The translations under genes were made by a program, and so were the position numbers. This document shows positions 16,373 through 26,063 of a DNA stretch of 64,000 nucleotides, one piece after another. Numbering within the stretch: position 1 is the stretch's first letter; each line of letters begins with the position of its first letter. The notes under the pieces are model-generated. The model searched no databases and was not told where the DNA came from. It saw only the letters and a program-made list of their open reading frames with translations. Origin of the DNA: an uncultured Alphaproteobacteria bacterium (lineage in GTDB: Bacteria; Pseudomonadota; Alphaproteobacteria; HIMB59; GCA-002718135); NCBI GenBank assembly GCA_902614375.1, contig CACMKZ010000001.1, positions 150,840 through 214,839 on the forward strand, written 5' to 3'.

Positions 16373-17968
16373 TTGATAAATTTTAATTTATGGTCTAATT
16401 CTGTGGCGATAATTGCTTTAGTAATTATCGCCCCTATTTTTTCAATATTTTATTACGCGATCTTAGGTGATACATCACTATGGCCACATCTATTTTCTAC
16501 TGTTTTGCCCAGATATCTTACCAATACAATAATTCTAATGTTTGGTGTTGGAGGATTAAGTTTAGTCTTTGGTTTGACTACTGCTTGGATAGTGACAAGA
16601 TATAATTTTTTTGGGAAAAAATTTTTTGAATGGATGTTATTATTACCAGCTGCTGTCCCAGCTTATATTATTGCCTATACTTATACCGACTTTTTTGAAT
16701 ATGCTGGTCCTCTTCAATCATTGCTAAGAGACATATTTGGTTGGACGAGTTCAAAAGATTACTGGTTTCCAAATGTGCGATCAATGGGAGGTGCAATTTT
16801 GGTAATGTCTTCTGTATTGTATCCATACGTATATTTAATGACTAGAGCATCATTTATAACGACACCTATATCTTTTTTTCAAACTAGTTCTATTTACGGA
16901 AGGAATTCTTTCTTCAATGTTGCTATTCCATTTGGTCGTCCAGGTATAATTGCTGGCTTGGCCTTAGTACTAATGGAAACAATTTCTGATTTTGGGACAG
17001 TTGATTATTTTGCAATTGAAACATTAACCTTAGGCGTATTTAATGTTTGGTTAGGAATGAATAGTCTATCTGGCGCATCACAGATTTCTAGTATTTTATT
17101 TATGATTGTTATAGTACTTTTAACTTTAGAGTATTTGGGTAGGCGTAGCAGAAAATTTCATGAAAAATATAGTGGTGCATCTTATACACCAACCCAAGCA
17201 GTTTCTGGAGTTAAAAATTTTTTATTGTTTTTAATTTGCCTAATACCTTTAAGTCTTGGTTTTATAATACCTGTTTCAATTTTATTGAATTTTGTAATTA
17301 AAGGTTATTCTATAATAAATTTTATTGAAATTTTTCAAATAACAATTTCAAGCATATCTTTAGCATTTATTTCTTCATCATTCATTATGTTGCTCTCCTT
17401 ATTAATGATTATAGTTGGAGCATATAAATCAAATAATTTCCAAAAAATTTTAATATTTTTTGCTTCTTCTGGTTATGCTTTTCCAGGAACAATTCTTGCT
17501 GTTGGAATAGTGGTATTTGTTGGATGGCTTAATGATTTAATTTATTTTCGTATGAGTTATGCTGTTGGTGGATTTATAATTTTATTATTTGCGTATAGTA
17601 TAAGATTTTTAGCTGTTGGTAATGGAGCCATTACATCAGGTATTTCAAGAATTCATCCAAACTTATTAGATGCATCAAGAACAATGGGTGTTAGTTTTTT
17701 CAAAAGTATAAGAAAAATTATATTACCCTTGCTGTATACAAATTTATTAGTTGGAGGAATATTAGTTTTCGTAGACATCTTAAAAGAACTTCCAATAACA
17801 CTTTTATTAAGACCATTTAATTTTGAGACACTAGCAACCTATGTTTATCAATATGCCTCTGATGAAATGTTGGAGGAGTCAGCATTTGCAGCTCTAATTA
17901 TAGTTATTGCTGGATTAGGACCGGTAATTTTTCTTAACAGAACAATTACTAAATCAATAAAAAACTAA
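16373..17968 (+). CDS. fbpB: Ferric-iron ABC transporter permease (FbpB type, fused double permease)
   Basis: A 531-residue inner-membrane protein made of two fused permease halves, as usual for FbpB/FutB. About twelve hydrophobic segments are visible. Each half has an EAA-type cytoplasmic loop: SSIYGRNSFFNVAIPFGRPGI in its core elements near residue 185, and LDASRTMGVSFFKSI followed by ILPLL near 435. DILKELPITLLLRPF near the end is a strong marker of iron permeases of this class. The TTG start at 16373 follows the binding-protein gene by 17 bases. The cognate ATPase gene is not next in line but convergent on the other strand, ending three bases away. Confidence 0.9.
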   Translation: MINFNLWSNSVAIIALVIIAPIFSIFYYAILGDTSLWPHLFSTVLPRYLTNTIILMFGVGGLSLVFGLTTAWIVTRYNFFGKKFFEWMLLLPAAVPAYIIAYTYTDFFEYAGPLQSLLRDIFGWTSSKDYWFPNVRSMGGAILVMSSVLYPYVYLMTRASFITTPISFFQTSSIYGRNSFFNVAIPFGRPGIIAGLALVLMETISDFGTVDYFAIETLTLGVFNVWLGMNSLSGASQISSILFMIVIVLLTLEYLGRRSRKFHEKYSGASYTPTQAVSGVKNFLLFLICLIPLSLGFIIPVSILLNFVIKGYSIINFIEIFQITISSISLAFISSSFIMLLSLLMIIVGAYKSNNFQKILIFFASSGYAFPGTILAVGIVVFVGWLNDLIYFRMSYAVGGFIILLFAYSIRFLAVGNGAITSGISRIHPNLLDASRTMGVSFFKSIRKIILPLLYTNLLVGGILVFVDILKELPITLLLRPFNFETLATYVYQYASDEMLEESAFAALIIVIAGLGPVIFLNRTITKSIKN

Positions 17969-17971
17969 AAC

Positions 17972-19018
17972 TTAATTCTTAAAAATATAAGCCTGATCAT
18001 TATCAATTTCTATCTCGACTGCAGACGATTGTTTTGGATTAAAGTCAGCAGGCATGTGGCTATGAACATGAACAACTTCATTATTATTATCTAACACAGA
18101 TAAATGGATAAAACTAAATGACCCCATTAATTTTGATGCCATAACGGTTCCCTTAATCCCATTAACTGGTGTTGGTTGTTTGTTGAGTTTTATACCTTGA
18201 GGTCTTATGTGTACTACAACTTTCTCACCTTCTAAATTTCCAGTTGTTTTAATTTTCCCAACCGGTGTGTAAATGTGAGATTCTTTAACAACACCTTCAA
18301 ATTTATTTGTTTCACCAAAAAAACCTGTAACATATGAATTTTTTGGATTGTTATAGAGATCATTGGGAGTTCCTGACTGTACAATCGAACCTGATTTATC
18401 AAAAATATTTATATGATTTGAGATAAACATTGCTTCGAAAGGATCATGAGTGACTATAATTACAGACACATTTGATTTTTGTAATAGATGCAGTGTATCA
18501 TCTCTCACCTCTTCTCGAAGGCTTAAATCTAAACTTGAAAAAGGCTCATCTAATAAAAGTAAATCGGGTTGTGAAATTATAGATCGTGCAAGTGCAACTC
18601 TTTGTTGTTCACCACCACTTAACTCGTGTGGGTATTTATCTAGTGAATTAGGTAATTTTATTAATTCAATAATTTCATCAACATTATTAGTTGAATTCTT
18701 AGCATTAGTTGGAAATCTCAAATTTTCTTTTACTGTCAAATGTGGGAATAAAGCGTAATCTTGAAATAAAAAACCAATTTTTCTTTTTTCTGTAGGTAGG
18801 TGTTTTGCAGTACTGCTTACTTCTTCACCATTAATAATAATTTTACCTGACTGTACTTTTTCAAGACCTGCTATGAGCTTTAATAAAGTAGTTTTTCCAC
18901 TACCTGACGGTCCCAAAATACAAGAGATACTATCTTTATTGAGATTAAAATTAATATTATTTAAAATTTTTTTATTATTAATCGAATGAGTAAGATCTTT
19001 AACTTCAACAGCAATCAT
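17972..19018 (-). CDS. fbpC: ABC transporter ATPase, ferric-iron (FbpC) type
   Basis: The nucleotide-binding subunit expected to power the FbpAB-like importer. The 348 residues show Walker A (GPSGSGKTTLL, about 35-45), Q-loop (FQDYALFPHLTVKENL), signature LSGGEQQRVALAR (about 134), Walker B (LLLLDEPFSSLD), and the switch His in VTHDPFEAM. A TOBE-type C-terminal domain contains VVHIRPQGIKL. Unlike most fbpABC operons it is transcribed convergently to fbpB and 21 bases downstream of an M48 peptidase gene, so it lacks the candidate ICE box of fbpA. Assignment to iron rests on proximity and the FbpC-like C-terminus. Confidence 0.82.
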   Translation of the reverse strand: MIAVEVKDLTHSINNKKILNNINFNLNKDSISCILGPSGSGKTTLLKLIAGLEKVQSGKIIINGEEVSSTAKHLPTEKRKIGFLFQDYALFPHLTVKENLRFPTNAKNSTNNVDEIIELIKLPNSLDKYPHELSGGEQQRVALARSIISQPDLLLLDEPFSSLDLSLREEVRDDTLHLLQKSNVSVIIVTHDPFEAMFISNHINIFDKSGSIVQSGTPNDLYNNPKNSYVTGFFGETNKFEGVVKESHIYTPVGKIKTTGNLEGEKVVVHIRPQGIKLNKQPTPVNGIKGTVMASKLMGSFSFIHLSVLDNNNEVVHVHSHMPADFNPKQSSAVEIEIDNDQAYIFKN

Positions 19019-19039
19019 AAAATACCTATTACACTAAAA

Positions 19040-19951
19040 TTAAACTTGGGGAAATTTATCTAAAATTTCACTTTCCCATTCAAGAAACTTTTTTGATCTA
19101 TTATCAGGACTTGGATGTGATCCCATAAATTCAGGAACCCTCCCTTCTTGACCTGCCATCATTCTTTGCCATAATTTAGCAGGTTCTTTAATATTAAATC
19201 CAGCAAGATTCATAAATCCCATGCCTAAGTAATCGGCTTCACTTTCCATTTTTCTACTAAATGGAAGAAAAATACCATACTTTACAACTGAGTTGTAAAC
19301 ATTGCCTCCCACATTTCCTACTCTAAAAGATTTATTAAGAAGTTCTGCATATTTACTTCGCGATATTCCAATTGTTGCCATTTGCATCATAGATGCTTGG
19401 GTTAATTTTTCAACAGTGTGTCTAGCAAATGCATGCGCAATTTCATGCCCCATCACTGCAGCAATCCCGTCATCATTTTTACAAACAGGAAGTATACCAG
19501 TGTAGAAAGCAATTTTTCCACCAGGCATGCACCAAGCATTTTTTGTATCAGATTCAATTAGAGCAAATTGCCAATTAAAATTTTCTACGGGATTTTTTTC
19601 ACGCTTATTAATATAAAATGTATCTAGAGAGGTATAAATTTCCCTTCCAATTTCCTCAATTTTTTTAGATTCATCTGTGTTATCTAAAAGAATTTTATCT
19701 TCTTTAGCTTTTGATAAAAATCTTGAATATGTTTTATCAACTTCTTGATTAAGAGCTCTTTCATTAGGATAAATCTTTGGAAGACCTGCTACACCACCAC
19801 CCATTAAAATTATAGGTAGATTGCTATCATATAAATTTAACTGACTTCGATTTGTTAATGGTACTTGTGTGCAGGAGGGTAAAATCATCGAACCACATAA
19901 AGAGCAGCTTGCGCCAAAAACAAAGCTTCTTCTGTTTATTCTTGCTTCCAT
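19040..19951 (-). CDS. M48-family metallopeptidase lipoprotein
   Basis: A zinc peptidase of the Oma1/BepA/LoiP type, probably anchored in the cell envelope and acting on misfolded proteins. The 303 residues begin with a leader holding INRRSFVFGAS (twin-arginine-like) and a lipobox-like LPSC ending at Cys 27. The catalytic HExxH is MGHEIAHAFARH (about residue 165), and the third zinc ligand lies in ESEADYLGM near 238. A late MGSHPSPDNRSKKF is also typical of the family. It is followed by fbpC 21 bases later on the same strand, and is divergent from adenosine deaminase with only 29 bases between the start codons. Confidence 0.9.
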   Translation of the reverse strand: MEARINRRSFVFGASCSLCGSMILPSCTQVPLTNRSQLNLYDSNLPIILMGGGVAGLPKIYPNERALNQEVDKTYSRFLSKAKEDKILLDNTDESKKIEEIGREIYTSLDTFYINKREKNPVENFNWQFALIESDTKNAWCMPGGKIAFYTGILPVCKNDDGIAAVMGHEIAHAFARHTVEKLTQASMMQMATIGISRSKYAELLNKSFRVGNVGGNVYNSVVKYGIFLPFSRKMESEADYLGMGFMNLAGFNIKEPAKLWQRMMAGQEGRVPEFMGSHPSPDNRSKKFLEWESEILDKFPQV

Positions 19952-19980
19952 ATTATTATTATATAGGTAATTTTATTTAT

Positions 19981-20961
19981 ATGAATATTTTTAATTCAGT
20001 TAAAAAAGCAGAAATTCATGTTCATTTAGAGGCAACCATTACGCCAGATTTATGTAAGAAATTTGCCAAACGTAATAATCATGAAATACCTGATGAAATG
20101 TTTGGTTCAAAATACGCATACCAATGGGATGATTTTTATGATTTTATAAAAAAGTATGACATTGTTACTTCTGTCATACACACGCCAGAAGATTATTTTG
20201 AATTAACCTATGAATATTTAAAAGATTGTGCTGCTAATAATGTTCTTTATGTCGAAGCGATGATTTCCTCAACTCATGCTAAAGAAAAAGGCATGACTTA
20301 CCATTCTTTTATTGAAGGAGTTTATGAAGCTTCCAAAAAAGCTGAAGAGGATTTTGGAATTGTTTCACGTTATATAATGAATGGGATCAGACATTTAGGA
20401 CCAGAGTCAGTTCAAGGAACTGCAAAAGAAGTTTTAAATAATCCTCATTCTTGTTTAGTTGGTTTTGGTTTGGCTGGGGATGAGCTTCATTTTCCACCAA
20501 ATTTATTTGTTGAAACATTTGATATGTTAAAAAAAGAAAATTTTCCAATCACTGTTCATGCAGGTGAATGGGATGGTCCTGTAAATATAAGAAATGCTAT
20601 TAACCTACTGCATCCAACAAGATTAGGTCACGGAGTTCGATCAATAGAGGATCCTGATTTAGTAAAAGAAATAATTGATAAAGATATTATTCTAGAAACT
20701 TGTCCAACAAGTAATATTGCAACTAAGATTTATGAAGATTATGTAGATCATCCTGTGAAAGCGTTATTTGATCAAGGAGTAAAAGTAACAGTCAATTCTG
20801 ATGACCCTCCTTTTTTTAATGCAACCATAAATGGTGAATACAAAGTCATGGAAGATTTAGGTTTAAATGAAAAGGAACTAACCTCCCTTACTCATAACGC
20901 AATTAAGTATTCTTTTTGCGATGATAAAAATAAAAATAAATTATTAGCTAAATTAAACTAG
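19981..20961 (+). CDS. add: Adenosine deaminase family amidohydrolase
   Basis: Add converts adenosine (and deoxyadenosine) to inosine. The start at 19981 is chosen because the family N-terminus (KKAEIHVHLEA with the HxH zinc ligands) begins there; an upstream in-frame extension has no homologous character. Over 326 residues: VHAGEWDGP (zinc His and catalytic Glu near 198), RLGHGVRS (near 217), LETCPTSN and VNSDDPPFF (zinc Asp). The residue after HLE is Ala where most adenosine deaminases have Gly, so a related substrate (adenine, aminodeoxyfutalosine) is possible. Its product would feed PunA. The end overlaps the convergent PfkB kinase by 14 bases. Confidence 0.85.
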   Translation: MNIFNSVKKAEIHVHLEATITPDLCKKFAKRNNHEIPDEMFGSKYAYQWDDFYDFIKKYDIVTSVIHTPEDYFELTYEYLKDCAANNVLYVEAMISSTHAKEKGMTYHSFIEGVYEASKKAEEDFGIVSRYIMNGIRHLGPESVQGTAKEVLNNPHSCLVGFGLAGDELHFPPNLFVETFDMLKKENFPITVHAGEWDGPVNIRNAINLLHPTRLGHGVRSIEDPDLVKEIIDKDIILETCPTSNIATKIYEDYVDHPVKALFDQGVKVTVNSDDPPFFNATINGEYKVMEDLGLNEKELTSLTHNAIKYSFCDDKNKNKLLAKLN

Positions 20962-21922
20962 ACAATTTTACTAAAGGTCTTGCACCATAGTGCGAAATAA
21001 TTTCTGCAGCAGCAATCGATGCGTAATTACCGCATTCATCCATTGCTTTACCTTTAGAATAACCAAATAAAAAACCAGCTGCAAATAAATCACCAGCTCC
21101 AGTTGTATCTACAACTTTTTCTACTTTTTTTGCAGCAACTTCAGTGATGTCATTACCAGAAACAATAACTGATCCACTACTTCCTTTAGTAATAGCAGCA
21201 ATTATATTTAATGATTTTGCATATTCTAGACCTTCTTCAAAACTTTCTGTTTGTGCCATTGCTTTGATTTCATCTTCGTTAGCAAAAAGAATATCAACAT
21301 TCTCAGTTATTAATTCTTTAAAAGAGTCTCTGTGTCTATCAACACAAAAAAGATCAGATAAAGTAAATGCAATTTTTTGATTATCAGCCTTGCAAATATC
21401 TACCATTTTTTTCATAGCCTTTTTTGCATTTTCATTGTCCCACAAGTAGCCTTCTAAATATGCAATCTTATGATTTTTAATATCATCTTCTTTTATATCT
21501 TCAGGACCTATTAATGTTCCAGCACCAAGAAAAGTACACATTGTTCTTGTTCCATCTTCTTCAACAAAAATTGTACAACATCCAGTTGAAATATCAGGAG
21601 ATGTAAATCCTAATGGAAATTTTAGTCCTTCTCGGATCATATCTTTTTGAAGGTATACTCCAATTTCATCATTTTTAATTTTTCCAATAAAACTTCCATT
21701 ACCGCCAAAAGAGGTGACGCCAAACATGGAGTTACCAAGGGAACCTCCACCAGCCATTTCTCTGATGGAATAACTTTCATGCAAATTATTTTTTAAATTT
21801 TCATCAATAAGATTCATAGAATCTCTATTAATTTCATGTTTTTCAATTTCACTTTGATTGGAAGGAATTATGGCATCTACCATAGCATTTCCAATTCCAA
21901 CTACGTCTAATTTATCACTCAT
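20948..21922 (-). CDS. PfkB-family kinase, adenosine-kinase-like
   Basis: A ribokinase-superfamily sugar or nucleoside kinase of 324 residues. N-terminal VVGIGNAMVDAI and AGGGSLGNSMFG match the adenosine-kinase-like branch (GG-x-x-xN), with SFIGKIKNDEIG following. The C-terminal signature DTTGAGDLFAAGFLFG holds the catalytic Asp and anion hole. Substrate is unproven; adenosine kinase fits the neighbouring adenosine deaminase on the opposite strand. It overlaps the upstream DMT transporter gene by four bases (ATGA), suggesting the transporter and kinase are made together. Confidence 0.85.
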   Translation of the reverse strand: MSDKLDVVGIGNAMVDAIIPSNQSEIEKHEINRDSMNLIDENLKNNLHESYSIREMAGGGSLGNSMFGVTSFGGNGSFIGKIKNDEIGVYLQKDMIREGLKFPLGFTSPDISTGCCTIFVEEDGTRTMCTFLGAGTLIGPEDIKEDDIKNHKIAYLEGYLWDNENAKKAMKKMVDICKADNQKIAFTLSDLFCVDRHRDSFKELITENVDILFANEDEIKAMAQTESFEEGLEYAKSLNIIAAITKGSSGSVIVSGNDITEVAAKKVEKVVDTTGAGDLFAAGFLFGYSKGKAMDECGNYASIAAAEIISHYGARPLVKLSSLI

Positions 21923-22803
21923 TTTTGTTTAATAATTATTGGTACTAATTGTACTATAATGACTCCAACAAATATTGCAAGGCATCCAAGTATTTTTTGT
22001 GTGTCTACAACTTGATTTAAAAGTATCCAACCTGCTATGGCAGCAAAGACTGACTCCATTGATAAAATAATAGCGGCAGGAGCAGGATTAGCTTTATGTT
22101 GAGCAATAATCTGAAGTGTATATCCAATGCCAGCAGAAAAAATACCCGTATATAAAATTTCAAACCATTCAATTTGCATATTAGAGAGCTTTGGTTGTTC
22201 CCACATAAAAGCTAGGATCAAAGATAAAATAAAAACAATAAAGTACTGAATACTTCCAAATAAAAAAGGACTGTTAAGTTCTTTCATAAAAATATCGATA
22301 CAAATAATATGTAAGGCAAAAAACAACGCAGCAATAAACAAGAGTGAATCTGATTGTTGAATTTCAACTGATTGATTAGAAGACAAAAGATATGATCCAT
22401 ACAAACAAAGTAAAATGGCAATCCAGATTATCCAGTGTACCTGTTTTTTAATTATGAATCTTGAAATTATACCAACAAAGGGAACGTAAAGAGTACTGAG
22501 AAAAGCAGCATTTGATATTAATGATTTTTGTAAAGCGTATTGTTGAAGGCCCATACCACCAAAAAGAAAAAAACCTGTAGCCAAACAAAGATAAACTTTT
22601 TTTCTATCACTTAATATTTTAAAAATATTTTGTTGTTCTAGATAAATCGCAAATGGAATTACTGTTAAAAAAGCAAAAAAGAATCTTCCAAAGCTAAACG
22701 TAAAAGGACCTATGGCTCCCATTCCAGTAGTTTGGCTTACAAAAGCTGTTCCCCATATAAGTGAGGCAATTAACATGAGTATGTTAGCTCTTGTATGACT
22801 CAT
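21919..22803 (-). CDS. EamA/DMT superfamily transporter
   Basis: A 294-residue inner-membrane protein with about ten hydrophobic segments and two EamA repeats. The first repeat has SLIWGTAFVSQTTG and FGRFFFAF; the second has YTGIFSAGIGYTLQ, PAAIILSMESVFAA and GWILLNQ, a classic pattern of the drug/metabolite transporter superfamily. The substrate cannot be read from sequence. It is co-transcribed with the PfkB kinase (ATGA overlap), and its own start lies 21 bases after the YejA-like gene, so nucleoside- or sugar-related export or uptake is a reasonable guess only. Confidence 0.85.
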   Translation of the reverse strand: MSHTRANILMLIASLIWGTAFVSQTTGMGAIGPFTFSFGRFFFAFLTVIPFAIYLEQQNIFKILSDRKKVYLCLATGFFLFGGMGLQQYALQKSLISNAAFLSTLYVPFVGIISRFIIKKQVHWIIWIAILLCLYGSYLLSSNQSVEIQQSDSLLFIAALFFALHIICIDIFMKELNSPFLFGSIQYFIVFILSLILAFMWEQPKLSNMQIEWFEILYTGIFSAGIGYTLQIIAQHKANPAPAAIILSMESVFAAIAGWILLNQVVDTQKILGCLAIFVGVIIVQLVPIIIKQK

Positions 22804-22824
22804 AAAAATATTTGATTACTTATT

Positions 22825-24615
22825 TTATTGTTTATCTTTATTAATCCACCAAGACTCAATTACAATTCCGTAAAGTGGAATTTCGTCTGGGTATTCAAAA
22901 AAATCCCAATAAGCAATTCTGTCTTTGTTGCTATGATAAAGAGGAACTACATAGTGACCCCATAACAATACTCTATCAAGTGCGTGGATCGCCGTTGTTA
23001 ATTCTTCTCTATTCGTTGCACTAATTAGTTTTTCAATTAATGCATCAACTGCTGGACTATTGATACCAGGATAATTTCTGCTTCCATCTTTTTGACCAAC
23101 TTCTGATCCCCAATAAAATTGTTGCTCATTTCCTGGACTTAAACTGACTCCCCAATATCTTTTAATCATATCAAAATCATAACTTAACAAACGTTCTTGA
23201 TACTGTGATGAATCAACAGTTCTTACATCCATTGTAATGCCAAGTTTTTTTAAATTACTTTGATAGGCTAAAGCAATTTTCTCATCAGATGGACTGACAA
23301 TCAAGAACTCAAACTTGAATTCTTTTCCATCTTTTACCAGTTTTCCATTTTCAACAAACCATCCCTCTTTTTCAAGTATTTCTTTTGCTTTCAATAAATT
23401 TTTACGGTCATTACCACTGCCATCCGTAATAGGTGGTGTAAATGTTTCCGTAAATACCTCTGCTGGAATTTCATCTTTCCATACATTCAACAGATCTAAC
23501 TCATTTTTTGACGGTAAGCCTGAAGAAGCTAATGGTGAATTATCAAAATAACTATCTGTTCTCACATAAGCATTTTGATATATCGTTTTATTAATCCATT
23601 CATGATCATAGGCATAACTTAAAGCAAGTCTTACATTTCTATTATTAAATATGTCACGTCTTGTATTCATCACAAGACCATTCATTCCAACAGGTCTATC
23701 GTTATTCATTTCTGTCAGTATTACTTCACCATTTTGGACAGCTTTGAAATCATATTCTGATAACCAACGTTTAACATTGTATTCTCTTCTAAAGTCGTAT
23801 TCACCAACCTTAAATGCTTCAACTAAGACATTTGAGTCTTTGTAATAATCATAAATAATTGTATCAAAATTATAGAGACCTTTATTTACTGGTAAATCTT
23901 TTGCCCAATAATTTTCAACGCGTTTGTATTTTATTTGACGGCCTGGATCGAGACTATCAACTTGGTATGGACCACTGCCTAGAGGAATATCTAAAAATGT
24001 TTTTGTAACATCAAGATTTTCATAAAACTTTTTTGGAATGATTGGAAGAAAGCCTGCAATAATAAGAGGTAATTCCTTATCTTCATTATTTTCAAAAATC
24101 ATTTTTATTCCATCATTTCCAATCAATTCAGTTTTAATAACTTTGCCATAAGTTTTTTTCTGATTTGGAGTACCTTTTGTTTGAAACGTTTCTAGACTAA
24201 ACAATACATCATCGCGTGTTATTGGTGAGCCATCATGAAAGGTTGCATTTGAATTTAAATAAAAAGTTATAGACGATCTATCTTCAGGCAATTCTACCTT
24301 TTCAGCTATTAAACCATAGAGAGAGAATGCTTCATCCCATACTCTTCTCATTAACGTATCATTAACATACCCTAGACCAGCAGCTTTAGAACCTTTAAAA
24401 GCTACTCTATTTAGATTATCAAAAGAACCATATGATCCAAATTTTACTACCCCACCTTTAGGTGCATTTGGGTTTACATAATCTAGATTTTCAAAATCAC
24501 CGGCATATTTTGGTGTTCCATGCATTGCAATACCGTGAACTTTTTCACTGTACGCATGTTTGTTAAGTGCAATTATTGAAGTTAAAATGGCAAATGCGAT
24601 TAGAAATTTTTTCAT
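22825..24615 (-). CDS. ABC transporter substrate-binding protein, family 5, YejA-like
   Basis: A periplasmic oligopeptide-type binding protein (596 residues) with an N-terminal signal peptide (MKKFLIAFAILTSIIALNKH, cleaved near AYS). The mature start GIAMHGTPKYAGDFENLDYV, with NPNAPKGG following, and the downstream FDNLNRVAFKGS match YejA and related proteins. The cognate YejB, YejE and YejF genes are absent here, so this is an orphan binding protein or works with a permease encoded elsewhere. Peptides, microcin-like peptides or murein fragments are possible ligands. It leads a minus-strand group with the DMT and PfkB genes, and is divergent from the cytochrome c gene. Confidence 0.88.
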   Translation of the reverse strand: MKKFLIAFAILTSIIALNKHAYSEKVHGIAMHGTPKYAGDFENLDYVNPNAPKGGVVKFGSYGSFDNLNRVAFKGSKAAGLGYVNDTLMRRVWDEAFSLYGLIAEKVELPEDRSSITFYLNSNATFHDGSPITRDDVLFSLETFQTKGTPNQKKTYGKVIKTELIGNDGIKMIFENNEDKELPLIIAGFLPIIPKKFYENLDVTKTFLDIPLGSGPYQVDSLDPGRQIKYKRVENYWAKDLPVNKGLYNFDTIIYDYYKDSNVLVEAFKVGEYDFRREYNVKRWLSEYDFKAVQNGEVILTEMNNDRPVGMNGLVMNTRRDIFNNRNVRLALSYAYDHEWINKTIYQNAYVRTDSYFDNSPLASSGLPSKNELDLLNVWKDEIPAEVFTETFTPPITDGSGNDRKNLLKAKEILEKEGWFVENGKLVKDGKEFKFEFLIVSPSDEKIALAYQSNLKKLGITMDVRTVDSSQYQERLLSYDFDMIKRYWGVSLSPGNEQQFYWGSEVGQKDGSRNYPGINSPAVDALIEKLISATNREELTTAIHALDRVLLWGHYVVPLYHSNKDRIAYWDFFEYPDEIPLYGIVIESWWINKDKQ

Positions 24616-24683
24616 AGATATATCCTATCAAAAAAAAGACAGATTTGTAATGAAATATAAATTTAAAAAATTATATAAATAGA

Positions 24684-25091
24684 ATGCAAACCCTTAAATT
24701 AATTTCGGTACTTATAATATTATGTATTGGACATAATATTCATGCAGCAGAAGTTGATATTTTTAAAGGTATGAAACTATATGCTGAAAATTGTGCAGGG
24801 TGTCATATGGGTAATTTAGCAGGTCATGAAGAGTGGGATAAATCGTTAGATGAAGATGGTCATAGAAGAGCACCTCCTCTTAATGGCACTGGGCATACTT
24901 GGCACCACTCTCCTGCACAATTATTTCATGTCATTAAATATGGTTTTAAAAAATCAAATCCTGATTATGAAGGTAAAATGCTTGGTAATGATGCGTTATC
25001 AGATGAAGATGTTTGGTCTATTCTTGAATTTATCAAAAGTACATGGCCAGAAAAAATACTAAATAAATATAACTCCCATTTTAAAAGCTAA
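24684..25091 (+). CDS. Periplasmic class I cytochrome c
   Basis: A 135-residue exported c-type cytochrome. A signal peptide (MQTLKLISVLIILCIGHNIH, cleaved near AA) precedes one heme-attachment site CAGCH at about residues 38-42. GTGHTWHHSPAQLF and a likely distal ligand Met in EGKMLGN (about 103) follow, then the terminal helix DEDVWSILEFIKSTWP. This is the small single-heme, S-shaped fold seen in many electron carriers. It is 51 bases upstream of msrP on the same strand, so it may exchange electrons with the MsrPQ system or a sulfite-oxidase-like partner; this is inference. Confidence 0.88.
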   Translation: MQTLKLISVLIILCIGHNIHAAEVDIFKGMKLYAENCAGCHMGNLAGHEEWDKSLDEDGHRRAPPLNGTGHTWHHSPAQLFHVIKYGFKKSNPDYEGKMLGNDALSDEDVWSILEFIKSTWPEKILNKYNSHFKS

Positions 25092-25142
25092 GATTATTAA
25101 AGCAAATCTTCAATTTTAATATTTAAGATATATATTATTATT

Positions 25143-26060
25143 ATGAAAATTTTAGGATCTGAAATCACACCCTATAAGACATATTTAAATAGACGTAAGT
25201 TTATAAAGGGATCTTTAGCTAGCGCCATGCTAGCAACGGTTACCTCATCAGCATTTGCAAACCACGATAGTGATCTTTCAATTTATACTAAAAATCTAAA
25301 TGAAAACGACAAACTTAATTCTTACGAAGAAATCACAACGTACAATAATTTTTATGAGTTTGGGACTCATAAAAAACATCCCCATTTAAATTCTGGAAAT
25401 TTTAAACCTAGACCATGGACAATAAAAATAGATGGTCTTGTGAAAAAGCCTCAAACATTTGACTTAGAAAAAATTTTATCAAATGTAACAATAGAAGATA
25501 GGGTTTATAGATTAAGATGTGTTGAAGCATGGTCCATGGTTATTCCTTGGCAAGGTTTTCAGTTATCTGAACTTATAAAAATGGTCGAACCTTTAAGCTC
25601 TGCTAAGTATGTTCAATTTGTAACTGTATTCAGGCCGGAAGAAATGCCAGGTCAGCAAAAGAGAACAATCATTTGGCCATATAGAGAAGGGCTTCGAATG
25701 GATGAGGCAATGAATCCTTTAACAATATTAGCAACTGGATTGTATGGTCATGAAATGCCTAATCAAAATGGTGCACCCATAAGATTAGTTGTTCCATGGA
25801 AGTATGGTTTCAAATCAATTAAATCAATTGTGGAAATTAGATTTTTAGATACACAACCTGAAACATCTTGGGAAACTTTAGCTCCTTGGGAATATGGTTT
25901 TTATGCTAATGTTAATCCTAATGTTAACCATCCAAGATGGAGTCAAGGAACAGAGAGACGAATTGGAGAGTTTAAAAGAAGAGAAACACTTATGTTTAAT
26001 GGCTATGAAAAAGAAGTAGCGCATCTCTACAAAGATTTAGATTTAACTAAATTTTATTAA
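25143..26060 (+). CDS. msrP: Protein-methionine-sulfoxide reductase catalytic subunit MsrP (YedY)
   Basis: MsrP is a periplasmic molybdopterin enzyme that reduces methionine sulfoxide in envelope proteins. The 305 residues start with a Tat leader (LNRRKFIKGSLASAM, cleaved near SAFA). The Mo-ligating Cys is in YRLRCVEAWSMVIPW at about residue 122, and the molybdopterin pocket includes KYVQFVTVFRPEEMPGQ and LYGHEMPNQNGAPIRLV. VPWKYGFKSIKSIV and WETLAPWEYGFYANVNP close the fold. All are typical of YedY. MsrQ follows after three bases. The upstream cytochrome c may be part of the same electron path. Confidence 0.95.
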   Translation: MKILGSEITPYKTYLNRRKFIKGSLASAMLATVTSSAFANHDSDLSIYTKNLNENDKLNSYEEITTYNNFYEFGTHKKHPHLNSGNFKPRPWTIKIDGLVKKPQTFDLEKILSNVTIEDRVYRLRCVEAWSMVIPWQGFQLSELIKMVEPLSSAKYVQFVTVFRPEEMPGQQKRTIIWPYREGLRMDEAMNPLTILATGLYGHEMPNQNGAPIRLVVPWKYGFKSIKSIVEIRFLDTQPETSWETLAPWEYGFYANVNPNVNHPRWSQGTERRIGEFKRRETLMFNGYEKEVAHLYKDLDLTKFY

Positions 26061-26063
26061 TGA

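Noticed and set aside
19852..19980. N-terminal extension of adenosine deaminase
   Set aside because: This part overlaps the M48 gene, has no family similarity, and the conserved N-terminus begins at the ATG at 19981.
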